This document shows positions 15,815 through 24,755 of a stretch of DNA of 48,157 nucleotides, piece by piece. A model generated the notes under the pieces. The model worked only from the letters and a program-made list of their open reading frames with translations. It was not told the DNA's origin and searched no databases. The position numbers were made by a program, and so were the translations under genes. The stretch is from a virus, in the IMG/VR virus record IMGVR_UViG_3300025362_000013, positions 1 to 48,157 of that record. One strand, written 5' to 3'. Each line of letters begins with the position of its first letter. Positions within the stretch are counted from its first letter, which is position 1.

Positions 15815-15962
15815 GTTCTTTTTTAAACTCTTTTTTAATTTTTGCTCTTCCTTTTTTCTTCTTATCTTTGTAAACTACTCGACTGACGGGAGCGAATCCC
15901 CAAATCTTTCTTAGTCGTCTATAAGAGTCTAAAAGTGTGTGTTTTCTCTTCTTCTCTTTCAT
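15801..15962 (-). CDS. very basic 53-aa protein
   Basis: Starts MKEKKRKHTLLDSYRRL and stays lysine/arginine-rich to the end, probably nucleic-acid binding. The ATG shares its A with the stop of the phosphoesterase gene; the last codons overlap the -35 box of P4. Function unknown. Confidence 0.6.
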   Translation of the reverse strand: MKEKKRKHTLLDSYRRLRKIWGFAPVSRVVYKDKKKKGRAKIKKEFKKELDNL

Positions 15963-16993
15963 TATTTATTTCCATCGTAAACTTTACCATTAACAATACA
16001 TTTACCTTGTACGATTCTAATTAATTGAACATCAAAGTATCCGTTAGGAAAGAAATAACCTATTGCAAAACCATGTGTCCAACTATTTGGGCGTTTTCTC
16101 ATAAAGTCTGGAGATAAATCGCATACTGCACCAATATTATAACCTGCAAATGCAATCTCTCTAGCTATAGAAGAGGACAATCTCATACCTAATGTATGTG
16201 TATGACCAAATAAGATATTGACTTTTAATTCATCTAAATGTTTTTTAATTGGATTAGCACCTGCATATATACCATGAGTTACATATAATCTACCTAACTT
16301 CAATAACTCGTTGTACTTATGTAAGTTATAACCTCTTTCAACTAACTGAAGTTGACTTGTTGGCTCAATCATTCCCTCTAGAGCAGGCATCTCTTCTAAT
16401 AAGTCATATGCCCAATCTTCGTGGTTACCGTCGAGATAATGTTTCTCACACTTCTTAGGTAATCTTGAATCAATCTCGTCTAATAAAGCGTTACCTATAA
16501 TATAATCATTCTTCAATCTCTTTAGCTCAAGAGTTCTATGTTTATTTCTATCCCAATGACCAATACAACCTAAATCCATAAAGTCACCTACAATAGACAT
16601 AATATCAAATTTCTCATCTTCCATTAATTTCAATATAGCTTTACAGGAAGGTTCATTTTGATGAGGAATATGTGTATCCGGCCAAAATAGAGCTTTTTTA
16701 ATTCCACTACTTTTGTAATGAATAACTTTAGATTTTTTAATCTTCCATTTTAAAACAGCTTTCTCTTTAGCCTCTTTAAATTTCTCATCATCTAATTCCT
16801 CTAAATCTAGAGAATCAACAAATTTCTTAGTAGACGCTTTTGGAAGACAATGCTCTCTTAAATTATATCTACTAATAGCACTACTAACAGCATCAAGAGA
16901 TGTGTCAAACTTTATAGCTATTTCTCGATTAGATATTCCGTTTCTTAAATAAGTAATTAGAATTTCTATCTTTTCTTCTGTCCAAAATTTCAT
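15962..16993 (-). CDS. metallophosphoesterase with N-terminal HTH
   Basis: About 343 residues. The N-terminal 45 (FWTEEKIEILITYLRNGIS, then NREIAIKF) resemble the small HTH of GcrA-type regulators. The body has the calcineurin-like motifs WPDTHIPH, GDFMDLG, DGNHED, VTHG and GHTH, all metal ligands intact. Probably binds DNA and hydrolyses a phosphodiester. Start chosen at 16993, where AAAGGAGA lies eight bases before the ATG; longer versions would overlap the upstream gene. Confidence 0.8.
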   Translation of the reverse strand: MKFWTEEKIEILITYLRNGISNREIAIKFDTSLDAVSSAISRYNLREHCLPKASTKKFVDSLDLEELDDEKFKEAKEKAVLKWKIKKSKVIHYKSSGIKKALFWPDTHIPHQNEPSCKAILKLMEDEKFDIMSIVGDFMDLGCIGHWDRNKHRTLELKRLKNDYIIGNALLDEIDSRLPKKCEKHYLDGNHEDWAYDLLEEMPALEGMIEPTSQLQLVERGYNLHKYNELLKLGRLYVTHGIYAGANPIKKHLDELKVNILFGHTHTLGMRLSSSIAREIAFAGYNIGAVCDLSPDFMRKRPNSWTHGFAIGYFFPNGYFDVQLIRIVQGKCIVNGKVYDGNK

Positions 16994-17006
16994 ATGCGAT
17001 TCTCCT

Positions 17007-17186
17007 TTATTTTCCGGCATTATCAACATCAAACGCAATTTTCTGCCCGTCAGGTTGCTGTGCAATTAAAATATAGTTCTCTTTTTTATATTTGCCTGTA
17101 TCATTACAAGAGGAACATTTCTTTCCTTTTACACATCTGTTGCACTTAACAAATGTTGACTTATCTACTATTTCTACTTTACTCAT
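17007..17186 (-). CDS. zinc-knuckle protein, 59 aa
   Basis: KCNRCVKGKKC followed by SSCNDTG gives two CxxC pairs with the spacing of a DnaJ-like knuckle. AAAGGAG precedes the ATG, and it is first in the unit behind promoter P5, with the phosphoesterase after it. Confidence 0.65.
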   Translation of the reverse strand: MSKVEIVDKSTFVKCNRCVKGKKCSSCNDTGKYKKENYILIAQQPDGQKIAFDVDNAGK

Positions 17187-17210
17187 TTCTTTATCTCCTT
17201 TATTACTTTA

Positions 17211-17239
17211 AGTATAGCACATAAAAAGCTATCTGTCAA
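17211..17239 (-). promoter_or_regulatory. sigma-70 promoter P5
   Basis: TTGACA (17239-17234), 17-bp spacer ending TGC, TATACT (17216-17211). Short leader with AAAGGAG leads into the zinc-knuckle gene. Confidence 0.88.
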
Positions 17240-17251
17240 GTTTTATTTCTA

Positions 17252-17794
17252 TCAATCCCATAAATTATAATAATATTTTTTAAACAGCTTCCAGCCATCT
17301 CTATGTCTTTTACATTGCTGTTTAGTCATTGTACGAATCTTACACATTTTATTAAGAGCAAGTCTTTTGGCTGTTCTTTGTTTTTCTGTTAAATAGTCCC
17401 AATCACGTTCTGATATTTTACAATTAGTTCTAAACGTCCATTCTATTTCTTTTAACACTTTCTTCCAAGCTCTCATATCAATTTGCATACCATCTTTCGA
17501 GGCATAATCACAAGGTACTCCATGAGCCTGTATTCTTAAATCTTTAACTGCATTAGCAATAACATTAGATAAATAATAATCTAAACTCCAAACATCACAG
17601 TCAGCATATCCTCGTCTACCTCTTTGAATAAACCACTTAATACTTAAATAAATATCTCTAGGAGCATCTGGTAAATTATATATCAGCCAACGCAACCAAT
17701 TCATGTTTTCATGCAATATAATTTTTTCCCACAAAGTATAAGATTCTCGTAATTCATTTAATAAGTCTGTTGTATCTTTTTCTCTCTTTGTCAT
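17252..17794 (-). CDS. conserved phage hypothetical, 180 aa
   Basis: Rich in Trp and Tyr, with a GYADCDVWSLDYYLSNV segment that I recall from many phage proteins of unknown function. No catalytic motif can be read. I start at ATG 17794 with AAGGAG five bases upstream; the codon before it is a GTG that could also serve. Confidence 0.65.
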   Translation of the reverse strand: MTKREKDTTDLLNELRESYTLWEKIILHENMNWLRWLIYNLPDAPRDIYLSIKWFIQRGRRGYADCDVWSLDYYLSNVIANAVKDLRIQAHGVPCDYASKDGMQIDMRAWKKVLKEIEWTFRTNCKISERDWDYLTEKQRTAKRLALNKMCKIRTMTKQQCKRHRDGWKLFKKYYYNLWD

Positions 17795-17803
17795 CACATC
17801 TCC

Positions 17804-18499
17804 TTAAATTAAGTCTAATTCCTTTAAATCTATTAACATGTAAAATAGTTCACTAAGAATTTTGAACATACGTAAATAAACCTTTTCTTCTTCTGAGGAA
17901 TTAATATATACTTCCCATTTCTTAGGCTTATCTCTAGGTATTAATAATACACCTGATTTCATTGTAGAGGAATCTATATTATTTACTTTACAATATAATT
18001 CTTTATATATACACGATTGAATTTTGTGAGATAGTCTAACCGCTTTAGATGTTTTTATATCAAACAATATAGGTATATGAGAACTCTTACCTACAAGGTC
18101 AACTGTACCTGCTGTCTTATACTCATCTTTATCCCAAACAACTAACTCAGAGTGTTCACACTTAAAATCATATTGTTTCTCAAACTCCTTATAACGTGTT
18201 AGAGCGTTATGGTCATTCTCTTTTTGCTCTGTAACATATTCCTCTATAATTTTATGAATATTTGTACCTTCTTTAGCTAATGAATTTAAGAGTTGTTTGT
18301 GAAATACGAAACCCAAAGATGTAGATGTTTTTGAGAGGTCACCTCTTTTTTTCAGAAACTTTATTGTCTGCATAACTGCCCAAAGAATAATTTTAGGTTT
18401 AGGAAGAATACCGAGTATAGTTGTTACAGACGGGAAATCTCCAACATTCTCAATATCATAAAATCTATAATTACCTTTATTTCTGACATTTATATTCAT
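17804..18499 (-). CDS. PD-(D/E)XK nuclease, Cas4/RecB-like
   Basis: 231 residues. The nuclease core is visible as TAGTVDLVGK, PILFDIKTSK and a following SHKIQSCIYKEL helix: the metal-binding Asp, the D-x-K and the QxxxY-like motif. An N-terminal VTTILGILPKP segment matches phage members. Probably trims DNA ends in recombination with the SbcC/SbcD-like proteins upstream in the same transcript. Confidence 0.75.
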   Translation of the reverse strand: MNINVRNKGNYRFYDIENVGDFPSVTTILGILPKPKIILWAVMQTIKFLKKRGDLSKTSTSLGFVFHKQLLNSLAKEGTNIHKIIEEYVTEQKENDHNALTRYKEFEKQYDFKCEHSELVVWDKDEYKTAGTVDLVGKSSHIPILFDIKTSKAVRLSHKIQSCIYKELYCKVNNIDSSTMKSGVLLIPRDKPKKWEVYINSSEEEKVYLRMFKILSELFYMLIDLKELDLI

Positions 18500-18912
18500 C
18501 TCTTGTCTTTTTTCTCCAGACTTCTTATAATACGTGTAAACTTTCTGACTAATCTCTCTTCTTCATTTTTGAGTAATTTTCTTTGCTTCTTTACATTGAT
18601 AGTTTTATTATTTTCTATTCTATCTAAAATCGCATCTATTCGACTTGTTAAAGAGGATAGTAATATATGCCAGAACTCATGTATAATGGAGTCTCTTAAA
18701 GATACAACAGACTTATTCATCTTACTATTTACATTAACATTAAACTCTCTACCATCGAACTCATAGACAACCTCAGCGTAGGTGTCTTTCTTATTGACTA
18801 CCTTCACGTTGATAGACCAGTCCTTATTTAGACGCATTTTATTCTTATACTCAACGAATAACTCGTCTAGAACTTTTTTGAAAAACTCTGAGCTGTTCTT
18901 ATGTTTACTCAT
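18496..18912 (-). CDS. HExxH metallopeptidase-like protein, 138 aa
   Basis: A central RDSIIHEFWHILL helix carries HExxH, followed by a charged C-terminal helix with NEEERLVRKF. Phage proteins of this plan are common but uncharacterised. Stop and start overlap both neighbours (M16 peptidase and PD-(D/E)XK nuclease) by four bases. Confidence 0.6.
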   Translation of the reverse strand: MSKHKNSSEFFKKVLDELFVEYKNKMRLNKDWSINVKVVNKKDTYAEVVYEFDGREFNVNVNSKMNKSVVSLRDSIIHEFWHILLSSLTSRIDAILDRIENNKTINVKKQRKLLKNEEERLVRKFTRIIRSLEKKDKR

Positions 18913-20066
18913 TTTTTCTTTCTAGGTAGAATAGCAACTAGCTTACTATCTTTAAATCCTATCGTTTTGATGAAATTATTAACTTCTTCTACAGAGATAG
19001 TTTTAATGGACTTCTCGTATTCTCTTAGATAAAACTCGTAATCAGTATTATTCAAAGAACAATCAATTAAAATTCTCGCAATGTTGGAAGGCTTATCAAT
19101 AGCCAGCTCATGTCCACCTATTAATTTACCTTTTGCAAAGTCTAACTCTTCTTGTGAGACCTCTTTTGTTAATTGCTCTAACATTAATTCTTTTGCGAAC
19201 TGAACTTTCTCCGGCTTTAAACCTGCATATCCGCAATAGTGAACTGTTCCACAACTATGTTCTTGTAGATAAAGAGCTGTGCTGTATACCAAATTATTTT
19301 TCTCTCTAATAACTTCAAAGAATCGACCACAAAAACCATTAATAACAGACTCAAATAAATCCATTATCAATCTTTCTCTTAAATTATTAATATGAAATAA
19401 ACCTGTCATTACCATGTTGGCTTGACTAATATCATTTCTATAAGAGATGACATCTTGAGTATCATAAGTTACGGACTCTTGCTTAAACTGAGAGGCGATA
19501 TAGACTCTGTTTCTAGCTTCTCTTACAGTTCCACCAATCTCTAGCTTAATTGCGTTTTTGTAATGTTTATTATAGTATTCAACTAAAATATCTCTTGTAA
19601 TGTCTGTAACACTTTCTCTTGTTCCAATAATAGGAATGTGAAGATTTGAACCTTCTGAAAAGATTTCTCTCTGAGCTAATTCAAATACTGCTGATTGAGG
19701 ATTATCTTCATACATTTCTAATTCTTGCAAAACAACTTGTTTTTCTTTTTCAAGTTCTTCTTCCGGAAAGATAGAATTTTCTATCATATCGTCGATAATC
19801 TGTCTTGCCTCAGATACATATTTATTGCTAATAACAACATAGAAAAATGTGTGTTCTTCTGAAGTCCAAGCATTAAACACCGCACCATATTTATCTATAG
19901 CCTGTTTAATCTCTGTCATGTTACGATTCTTTGTTCCTTTAAATAACATATGTTCTAGAAAATGTGATATGCCCTTAATATTATCTGGCTCATTACGAGA
20001 ACCTACAGGAATAAATGTTCCTACGATTGTTGATTTACCTTCTAATTTAATGTTGATGTTAGCCAT
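18909..20066 (-). CDS. M16-family zinc peptidase (processing-peptidase type)
   Basis: 385 residues with the inverted zinc motif HFLEH at 35-39 and the third ligand Glu about 76 residues later (QELEMYEDNP), as in pitrilysin and mitochondrial processing peptidase beta. A second domain follows (NLVYSTALY and a Gly-rich YCGYAGL). The length fits a two-domain M16B enzyme. Members degrade peptides or clip leader sequences. It is embedded between recombination genes with four-base overlaps, which is unexpected for a phage. Confidence 0.85.
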   Translation of the reverse strand: MANINIKLEGKSTIVGTFIPVGSRNEPDNIKGISHFLEHMLFKGTKNRNMTEIKQAIDKYGAVFNAWTSEEHTFFYVVISNKYVSEARQIIDDMIENSIFPEEELEKEKQVVLQELEMYEDNPQSAVFELAQREIFSEGSNLHIPIIGTRESVTDITRDILVEYYNKHYKNAIKLEIGGTVREARNRVYIASQFKQESVTYDTQDVISYRNDISQANMVMTGLFHINNLRERLIMDLFESVINGFCGRFFEVIREKNNLVYSTALYLQEHSCGTVHYCGYAGLKPEKVQFAKELMLEQLTKEVSQEELDFAKGKLIGGHELAIDKPSNIARILIDCSLNNTDYEFYLREYEKSIKTISVEEVNNFIKTIGFKDSKLVAILPRKKK

Positions 20067-21496
20067 TATTCATCTCTCCTTAATTCAATGTAGTTGATGT
20101 TTTTTTGGTCTTTTAAAATAGTTTTGTGTGTTACCAATATAACTTGATTTAGAAAATTCAGTTTCATAAAATGTTTTAACATCTGTAATACTCTCATACT
20201 GTTATCGTCATCAACACGCTCTAAGCCTTCATCAATAAGCATAAAATCAATTTCTGTTTTACACAGTTGCTTGAAGATAGATATAACGCCTAGTCTGAAG
20301 CAGAGATTAACCAAGACTCTCTCAGAACCCGATAAATCTTTCATCTCTAAAATTTCTTTACCTCTCTTAATAAAAGGTTTGAAGTCAGGTCTATTTGATT
20401 CTGGTTTTTCTGTTCTAATATCTACAGTAGTATTATCAAATATTAATTTTAATAACTTATTAGCTGTATTAATAATAACTGGAATATATGCTTTTAATAA
20501 GTGAGAAGGAAATGCTTTAGGACTAAATATCGCTAATACAGATTGAATTTCTGCTATTCTTTTATCATTTCTAAGTTCTGATTTTTTATTTGCCTGTTCT
20601 TTAATGATAGTCGTAACACGAATACATCTTGAAATTTTATTGTCTACGCTAGTAACAGCTCTTTGATATTTAACCTCTTTTAATTTTGTTTCAGCTAATA
20701 CTTTTAGAAGCTTTGACTCCTTTGTTTTTATTAATAAATTTGCTTGACTTAATTTCTCTAAACCTTGTTTAACATCGATATCGGAATAATCTCTTTCACA
20801 CTTAGAGCATTTACCTGCTTTTAATAGATTTGATTTTCTTTGTATCTCATTAAACTTTTGCTCTATTTTTCCTTTACTACCAAATAAGCTATTAACATCA
20901 GCACGAATTTTATCTAAACTTGCATGATATTTGTCAATCTTTTTTTCTTGTGTAGTTTTATAGGCCTTAACTCGTAAATATCTTTTCTTTAATAACTCTT
21001 TATTAACTTTAGCTATCTCTGTATTAATTTGTGTTAGTGTATTTAATTCTACATTTAATCTTTGATAGACAGTTGAGTATTCATTTAAATTAAATAACTC
21101 AATAAGAAAATTTCTAAGATAAGAGGCGTCAAATAGATTTTGTTGTTCGTGCGATGAAATATAAAAGATGCTTAAAAATTCTTTGTAATTTATATTCAAT
21201 AAATTCTCTAACTCAATCTTCTTAATTTTATTTAATGACGAGGTTGCTTTTGTTCTATCTCTCTGAACAAGTGTATCATTCAGATTTATTTCTGATATAG
21301 CTTTATCTGCATCGAAGTTAATAATCTTCTCTAATTTTGAGTTCTGTGTTTTACCGAATAAGGCATAACAGATACTTTCCATTATCTGAGTTTTACCTGC
21401 TGTGTTCTCTCCTACAATAGCATTTAAGCCTTTCTCGAAGGTCACATTCAATTTTTTATGAATACCAAAATTAGTTAATTTAACATTTTTTAACAT
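20066..21496 (-). CDS. SbcC/Rad50-like ATPase (T4 gp46 type)
   Basis: 476 residues. Walker A GENTAGKT near residue 33, a zinc-hook CSKC in the middle of the coiled-coil arms, the ABC signature LSGSERV and Walker B FMLIDEGLE near the C-terminus. Arms are short compared with SbcC (about 1,000 residues), as in T4 gp46. With the SbcD-like protein it should form the end-processing complex that starts recombination. Confidence 0.88.
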   Translation of the reverse strand: MLKNVKLTNFGIHKKLNVTFEKGLNAIVGENTAGKTQIMESICYALFGKTQNSKLEKIINFDADKAISEINLNDTLVQRDRTKATSSLNKIKKIELENLLNINYKEFLSIFYISSHEQQNLFDASYLRNFLIELFNLNEYSTVYQRLNVELNTLTQINTEIAKVNKELLKKRYLRVKAYKTTQEKKIDKYHASLDKIRADVNSLFGSKGKIEQKFNEIQRKSNLLKAGKCSKCERDYSDIDVKQGLEKLSQANLLIKTKESKLLKVLAETKLKEVKYQRAVTSVDNKISRCIRVTTIIKEQANKKSELRNDKRIAEIQSVLAIFSPKAFPSHLLKAYIPVIINTANKLLKLIFDNTTVDIRTEKPESNRPDFKPFIKRGKEILEMKDLSGSERVLVNLCFRLGVISIFKQLCKTEIDFMLIDEGLERVDDDNSMRVLQMLKHFMKLNFLNQVILVTHKTILKDQKNINYIELRRDE

Positions 21497-21932
21497 GATA
21501 TGTTACTACTCCTAGTCTTTGTAGTGCCGATAAATATCCGTAATAGTGTTCTTCTTCGTTCTTACTCAGGTCCCAATTACTTAGAAAGTTTAATCCGTAA
21601 TCAACTGCATGTTTAAAAGTTTTAGGATAATACAATTTCAGTAGTTTAAATGTCATAGTTATAATTCTTTTTTCTTGTAAGTATCTATCATCATTGTACT
21701 TATAGTAATACCAAAAATGACAGACTTCATGTATTACTGCCATTATTAAATCATTCTTAGATTCTATTCTATCTGTATTAAATATGATTATTCCATTTTC
21801 GCAATCTATACAAGCCTTCATTGCCACTTCACACTCACACTCGTTGACCATCTCTACTTTTAAAAAGGGCAACTTCAATATAGTTGTCCACATTGCGACA
21901 AGATTTTCTGCATCTTTTAAATAAGCTCTCAT
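21480..21932 (-). CDS. HExxH metallopeptidase-like protein, 150 aa
   Basis: AVIHEVCHFWYYY carries HExxH near residue 68, preceded by a hydrophobic strand (GIIIFNTD). A late EEEHYYGY may supply a further ligand. Family unrecognised. It lies in the SbcC/SbcD operon between sbcC-like and ruvC-like genes. Confidence 0.6.
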   Translation of the reverse strand: MRAYLKDAENLVAMWTTILKLPFLKVEMVNECECEVAMKACIDCENGIIIFNTDRIESKNDLIMAVIHEVCHFWYYYKYNDDRYLQEKRIITMTFKLLKLYYPKTFKHAVDYGLNFLSNWDLSKNEEEHYYGYLSALQRLGVVTYHVKKC

Positions 21933-21933
21933 A

Positions 21934-22569
21934 TTACTTATCCTCTATTAGACCGGATAATGCTAACATGAAGGCATCTGCCAGGTTATCATCTTCAATT
22001 ACTAAATTAAACTGTTTATCAATGAAATCTATAATTTGTTGCTTCAAGTCTATAGGTTTTCTATCCCAAATCTTTTTTCTTTTCTTCTTGCCTTTAATCA
22101 TAATCTGTTCAAAATGAAACGCACCTGTATCTGCCGAAAAACCTACCTTTGCTCTGACTGAAACTGGCTGAATAGGTTCTGGAATATTATGAGTCCACTT
22201 AAACATTGTGAAGAAACTTACTGTAGCATATTTGGCTAAGACTTTTAATGTCCACACATTCAATCCAAAAAAACAATCTTCTATAATAACCTGTCGAGTA
22301 TATTTTTTCTCGTAATTAGGAAGTTCTTCTCTAAAATCCTTAAACTTACGAAAATATTCTATTAACTTTGTGTGTAGATTTTTCTTACAAACACCTGTCA
22401 TTTCAATACCGTAAAAATCTTCGACATAAAACTTATTATCAGTTGTGCGTATAATACAAAGACCTGTATGTTTTGTCGCACCATCTACGCCTACACAGAC
22501 TGTATTGGTCTTAATCTCTTTGTTAAGTATATCACATACTTCCGCTATTGTCAAGATTAATTGTGCCAT
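21934..22569 (-). CDS. RuvC-like Holliday junction nuclease
   Basis: 211 residues with the RNase H-fold acidic motifs: VGVDGATKHTG, VIIEDCFFGLN and a C-terminal DDNLADAFMLAL. RuvC-type enzymes cut branched DNA before packaging. The first 20 residues lie before the first strand and their codons contain a full promoter (22526-22554). GGAG lies ten bases before ATG 22569. Confidence 0.8.
   Translation of the reverse strand: MAQLILTIAEVCDILNKEIKTNTVCVGVDGATKHTGLCIIRTTDNKFYVEDFYGIEMTGVCKKNLHTKLIEYFRKFKDFREELPNYEKKYTRQVIIEDCFFGLNVWTLKVLAKYATVSFFTMFKWTHNIPEPIQPVSVRAKVGFSADTGAFHFEQIMIKGKKKRKKIWDRKPIDLKQQIIDFIDKQFNLVIEDDNLADAFMLALSGLIEDK
22526..22554 (-). promoter_or_regulatory. sigma-70 promoter inside the ruvC-like coding start (P14)
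   Basis: TTGACA (22554-22549), 17-bp spacer ending TGA, TATACT (22531-22526), the same layout as the intergenic promoters but lying in codons 6-15 of the nuclease gene. It would drive the HExxH, SbcC-like and M16 genes independently of upstream transcription. Confidence 0.65.
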
Positions 22570-22570
22570 T

Positions 22571-23470
22571 TTATTTTTTCTCCAGTTCTGCCGTGATTAA
22601 CTTATAACTAACATTTTTATCTTTGCAATACTGTTTAAGAAGCTTCTCTCTGTCAAGATATGCAGGAACATCTTGTTTATCGCTTATTAATTGTAAATCT
22701 TCTTTATAGTATTCTATAGTGTATTTTTTCTTTAACTTTTGAATAAATGTGTAAACTGCTGAAATAGAAATATCATCTGAAATAACTTGAATCTTCAAAT
22801 CAATATCCTTTTCTTTACTCTCTAGTAAAATTTTTATATTAGAACTTTTTATTTTATTATTAATTGCTTTTAGATTTATCTGATACATTGGTCTTGTTTC
22901 AATATCAATAAAAGAAAGTTCATCATTTTCGATTATAGCTATTCTTTTTACATCTTCTGCTTCTGCTAAAGATACTTTGTATATTGAACCTACATAGTGA
23001 ACATTCTCAAAAGAACATCTTGAGCTATGCACATGACCTAGAACATATATCAAATTCTTATTCACCTCTTTTTTACTATCAGATAAAAAACCATTTATAT
23101 ATTTAGTTCCTTTAACCTCGTAATGACCGAAAACATATTTACCTAATTTTAATTCTTCGTGTTGATGAAAGTCTGAGCATAAAGTCATCCAATCTTTTTC
23201 ATGTATGGCATTATTTTCAAACGTGTGCTTACCATTTCCAATAATGAAATCAAATCTTTTAGTATAATTTCTTAACTTTGAAATAAACTGTGCTAATAAT
23301 TCTCGCTCACTTGCAGAAGGCTTAGTATGAAACAAATCCCCTAATAAAACAATTCTATCAAATTTCTGTCCTTTGATTTTTTCCAGTATACTATCTTCAG
23401 CCGTATGAATAGCCTCGACTCTGCTATCTTGATAATGTAAGTCACCTATGATTAGATTTTTTTCACTCAT
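22571..23470 (-). CDS. SbcD/Mre11-like nuclease (T4 gp47 type)
   Basis: 299 residues, partner of the SbcC-like ATPase. Motifs: IGDLHYQDSR at the start, LLGDLFHTKPS, FGHYEV and LGHVHSS. The usual GNHD motif reads IIGNGKHTFENN, so the nuclease histidine is displaced by two residues. If real, this could alter or abolish nuclease activity. Confidence 0.82.
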   Translation of the reverse strand: MSEKNLIIGDLHYQDSRVEAIHTAEDSILEKIKGQKFDRIVLLGDLFHTKPSASERELLAQFISKLRNYTKRFDFIIGNGKHTFENNAIHEKDWMTLCSDFHQHEELKLGKYVFGHYEVKGTKYINGFLSDSKKEVNKNLIYVLGHVHSSRCSFENVHYVGSIYKVSLAEAEDVKRIAIIENDELSFIDIETRPMYQINLKAINNKIKSSNIKILLESKEKDIDLKIQVISDDISISAVYTFIQKLKKKYTIEYYKEDLQLISDKQDVPAYLDREKLLKQYCKDKNVSYKLITAELEKK

Positions 23471-23476
23471 CTTTAT

Positions 23477-23608
23477 TTATCTCCAAAAAATTAATGCGTT
23501 CACTAATAAACACAATAGGCCTATTGCCTTAGCTTTTAAACCTATACCTGTAAAACTCAAGTAACCAAAACTTGCCAACATTATTGCATAAGCTATATGA
23601 TATTTCAT
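23477..23608 (-). CDS. 43-aa membrane peptide
   Basis: MKYHIAYAIMLASFGYLSF followed by a second hydrophobic stretch ending FWR: two short spans. The start shares its A with the stop of the upstream gene; its end contains the GGAG for the SbcD-like gene. Function unknown. Confidence 0.55.
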   Translation of the reverse strand: MKYHIAYAIMLASFGYLSFTGIGLKAKAIGLLCLLVNALIFWR

Positions 23609-23913
23609 TACATGCTCTCTTTTCTTTGAACATGACAAACTATATAATACTTAGGCATATCTAAAATTAATATTGATTTTTCTTTATTCATTACTATGGC
23701 ATCCTTACATAATTTATCACACATATCTTCTGTTACTCTGATAGAATGTTTATCTGTACTTTTATTATCTAATACACAATCTTTAGTGCTAAAATCACCT
23801 TTATAAGATAATGCTCCAGAAACAAGATGTTTGAAAACTGTAGCTTCTTTTCTGTTAGCCTTCTTCTTAATAGATTCATCACCTTGATTATACCATGCAG
23901 GATACTTTGTCAT
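23608..23913 (-). CDS. PD-(D/E)XK-like small nuclease candidate
   Basis: 101 residues. GDFSTKDCVLDNKSTDKHS matches the Asp then D-x-K order of small PD-(D/E)XK resolvase-type nucleases, and the following helix (TEDMCDKLCKDA) fits. Positioned with other recombination genes. Moderate confidence because only the core motif is readable. Confidence 0.55.
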   Translation of the reverse strand: MTKYPAWYNQGDESIKKKANRKEATVFKHLVSGALSYKGDFSTKDCVLDNKSTDKHSIRVTEDMCDKLCKDAIVMNKEKSILILDMPKYYIVCHVQRKESM

Positions 23914-24323
23914 CTTACACCTCTATCTGTGAATAAGATTCCTTCCCAATGGTCAAGTTCGTGTTGAACAATAATAGCAAGTGTATCACTAAATTTATAT
24001 AATTTATTATCACCATTTCTAACTGTGATATGTCTGTTTCTTCTAGTATTCTCAAATACATCTGGAATAGATAAGCAACCTTCTTTAAAAACAATGGTTT
24101 CTTTTGAGCGTTTAACAATACGAGCATTATATAATTCACGATAAACTTTATCATATTTAATAATACAAGCTCTCAAAGGTAGATTTATCTGAATAGCACT
24201 CAGACCTACACCTGATGTAGTGTTTAATTCAGCGTTTAGACTACGCCAAATAGATTCTAAGCCACTTTCTAGTGATATTTGAATACTGACTTGTCTTAGA
24301 ATATTTTCGTCTGTGATAATCAT
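23910..24323 (-). CDS. def: peptide deformylase
   Basis: 137 residues with all three deformylase motifs: GVGLSAIQ (38-45), EGCLS (81-85) and HELDH (121-125). It removes the formyl group from nascent proteins. Phage enzymes are short like this one, lacking the C-terminal extension of bacterial Def. They are thought to keep phage proteins maturing when host supply is limiting. Confidence 0.93.
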   Translation of the reverse strand: MIITDENILRQVSIQISLESGLESIWRSLNAELNTTSGVGLSAIQINLPLRACIIKYDKVYRELYNARIVKRSKETIVFKEGCLSIPDVFENTRRNRHITVRNGDNKLYKFSDTLAIIVQHELDHWEGILFTDRGVR

Positions 24324-24755
24324 TTAAAGGTTCTTTTCTGTGAAAGGTTTTACTGCGTCAGGATACTTCTCAATAATCTCTTCTGCTTTTTTATTTAATT
24401 TCTGCACCCAATCTGTATCCAAAGTTTTAGGCGGTCTATCATCTACAATATTATTCTGAAGCATACTATCTCTTATTATAACTAAACATGCTATTGCTTT
24501 TACAATATGACTTAATCCAGAATCTTTATCAACATCTTCACCGTTCCACCAAGCACCTAAGTGTCTGCGTAAAGCATCTATATAAACACTAGCTCTTACT
24601 CCAGCTACTCGCCAATTATAGGCACCATATTTTCTTGCTCCCTCTAAGAAAGCTAGACCCACTTCACCTAAAACATTGTCAGGTATTAAAGCGAAAGGAA
24701 CCTTTTTTGTACCAACAGCGTCTTTTGGATTAGTGTCTTTTGCCCCTTTATTCAT
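24324..24755 (-). CDS. MazZ-like dATP/dGTP diphosphohydrolase
   Basis: 143 residues matching the phage family described for MazZ of cyanophage S-2L: KDTNPKDAVGTKKVP, then ALIPDNVLGEV, EGARKYGAYNWR and the helix LRRHLGAWWNGED. These all-alpha NTP pyrophosphatases remove pyrophosphate from purine (d)NTPs; some serve 2-aminoadenine synthesis. No PurZ is in the window, so general dNTP control is equally likely. Start 24755 has GGGAG upstream. Confidence 0.8.
   Translation of the reverse strand: MNKGAKDTNPKDAVGTKKVPFALIPDNVLGEVGLAFLEGARKYGAYNWRVAGVRASVYIDALRRHLGAWWNGEDVDKDSGLSHIVKAIACLVIIRDSMLQNNIVDDRPPKTLDTDWVQKLNKKAEEIIEKYPDAVKPFTEKNL

Noticed and set aside
24324-24755. Claim that the genome contains 2-aminoadenine
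   Set aside because: A MazZ-like enzyme alone is not enough; PurZ and a matching polymerase signature are not seen in the window.
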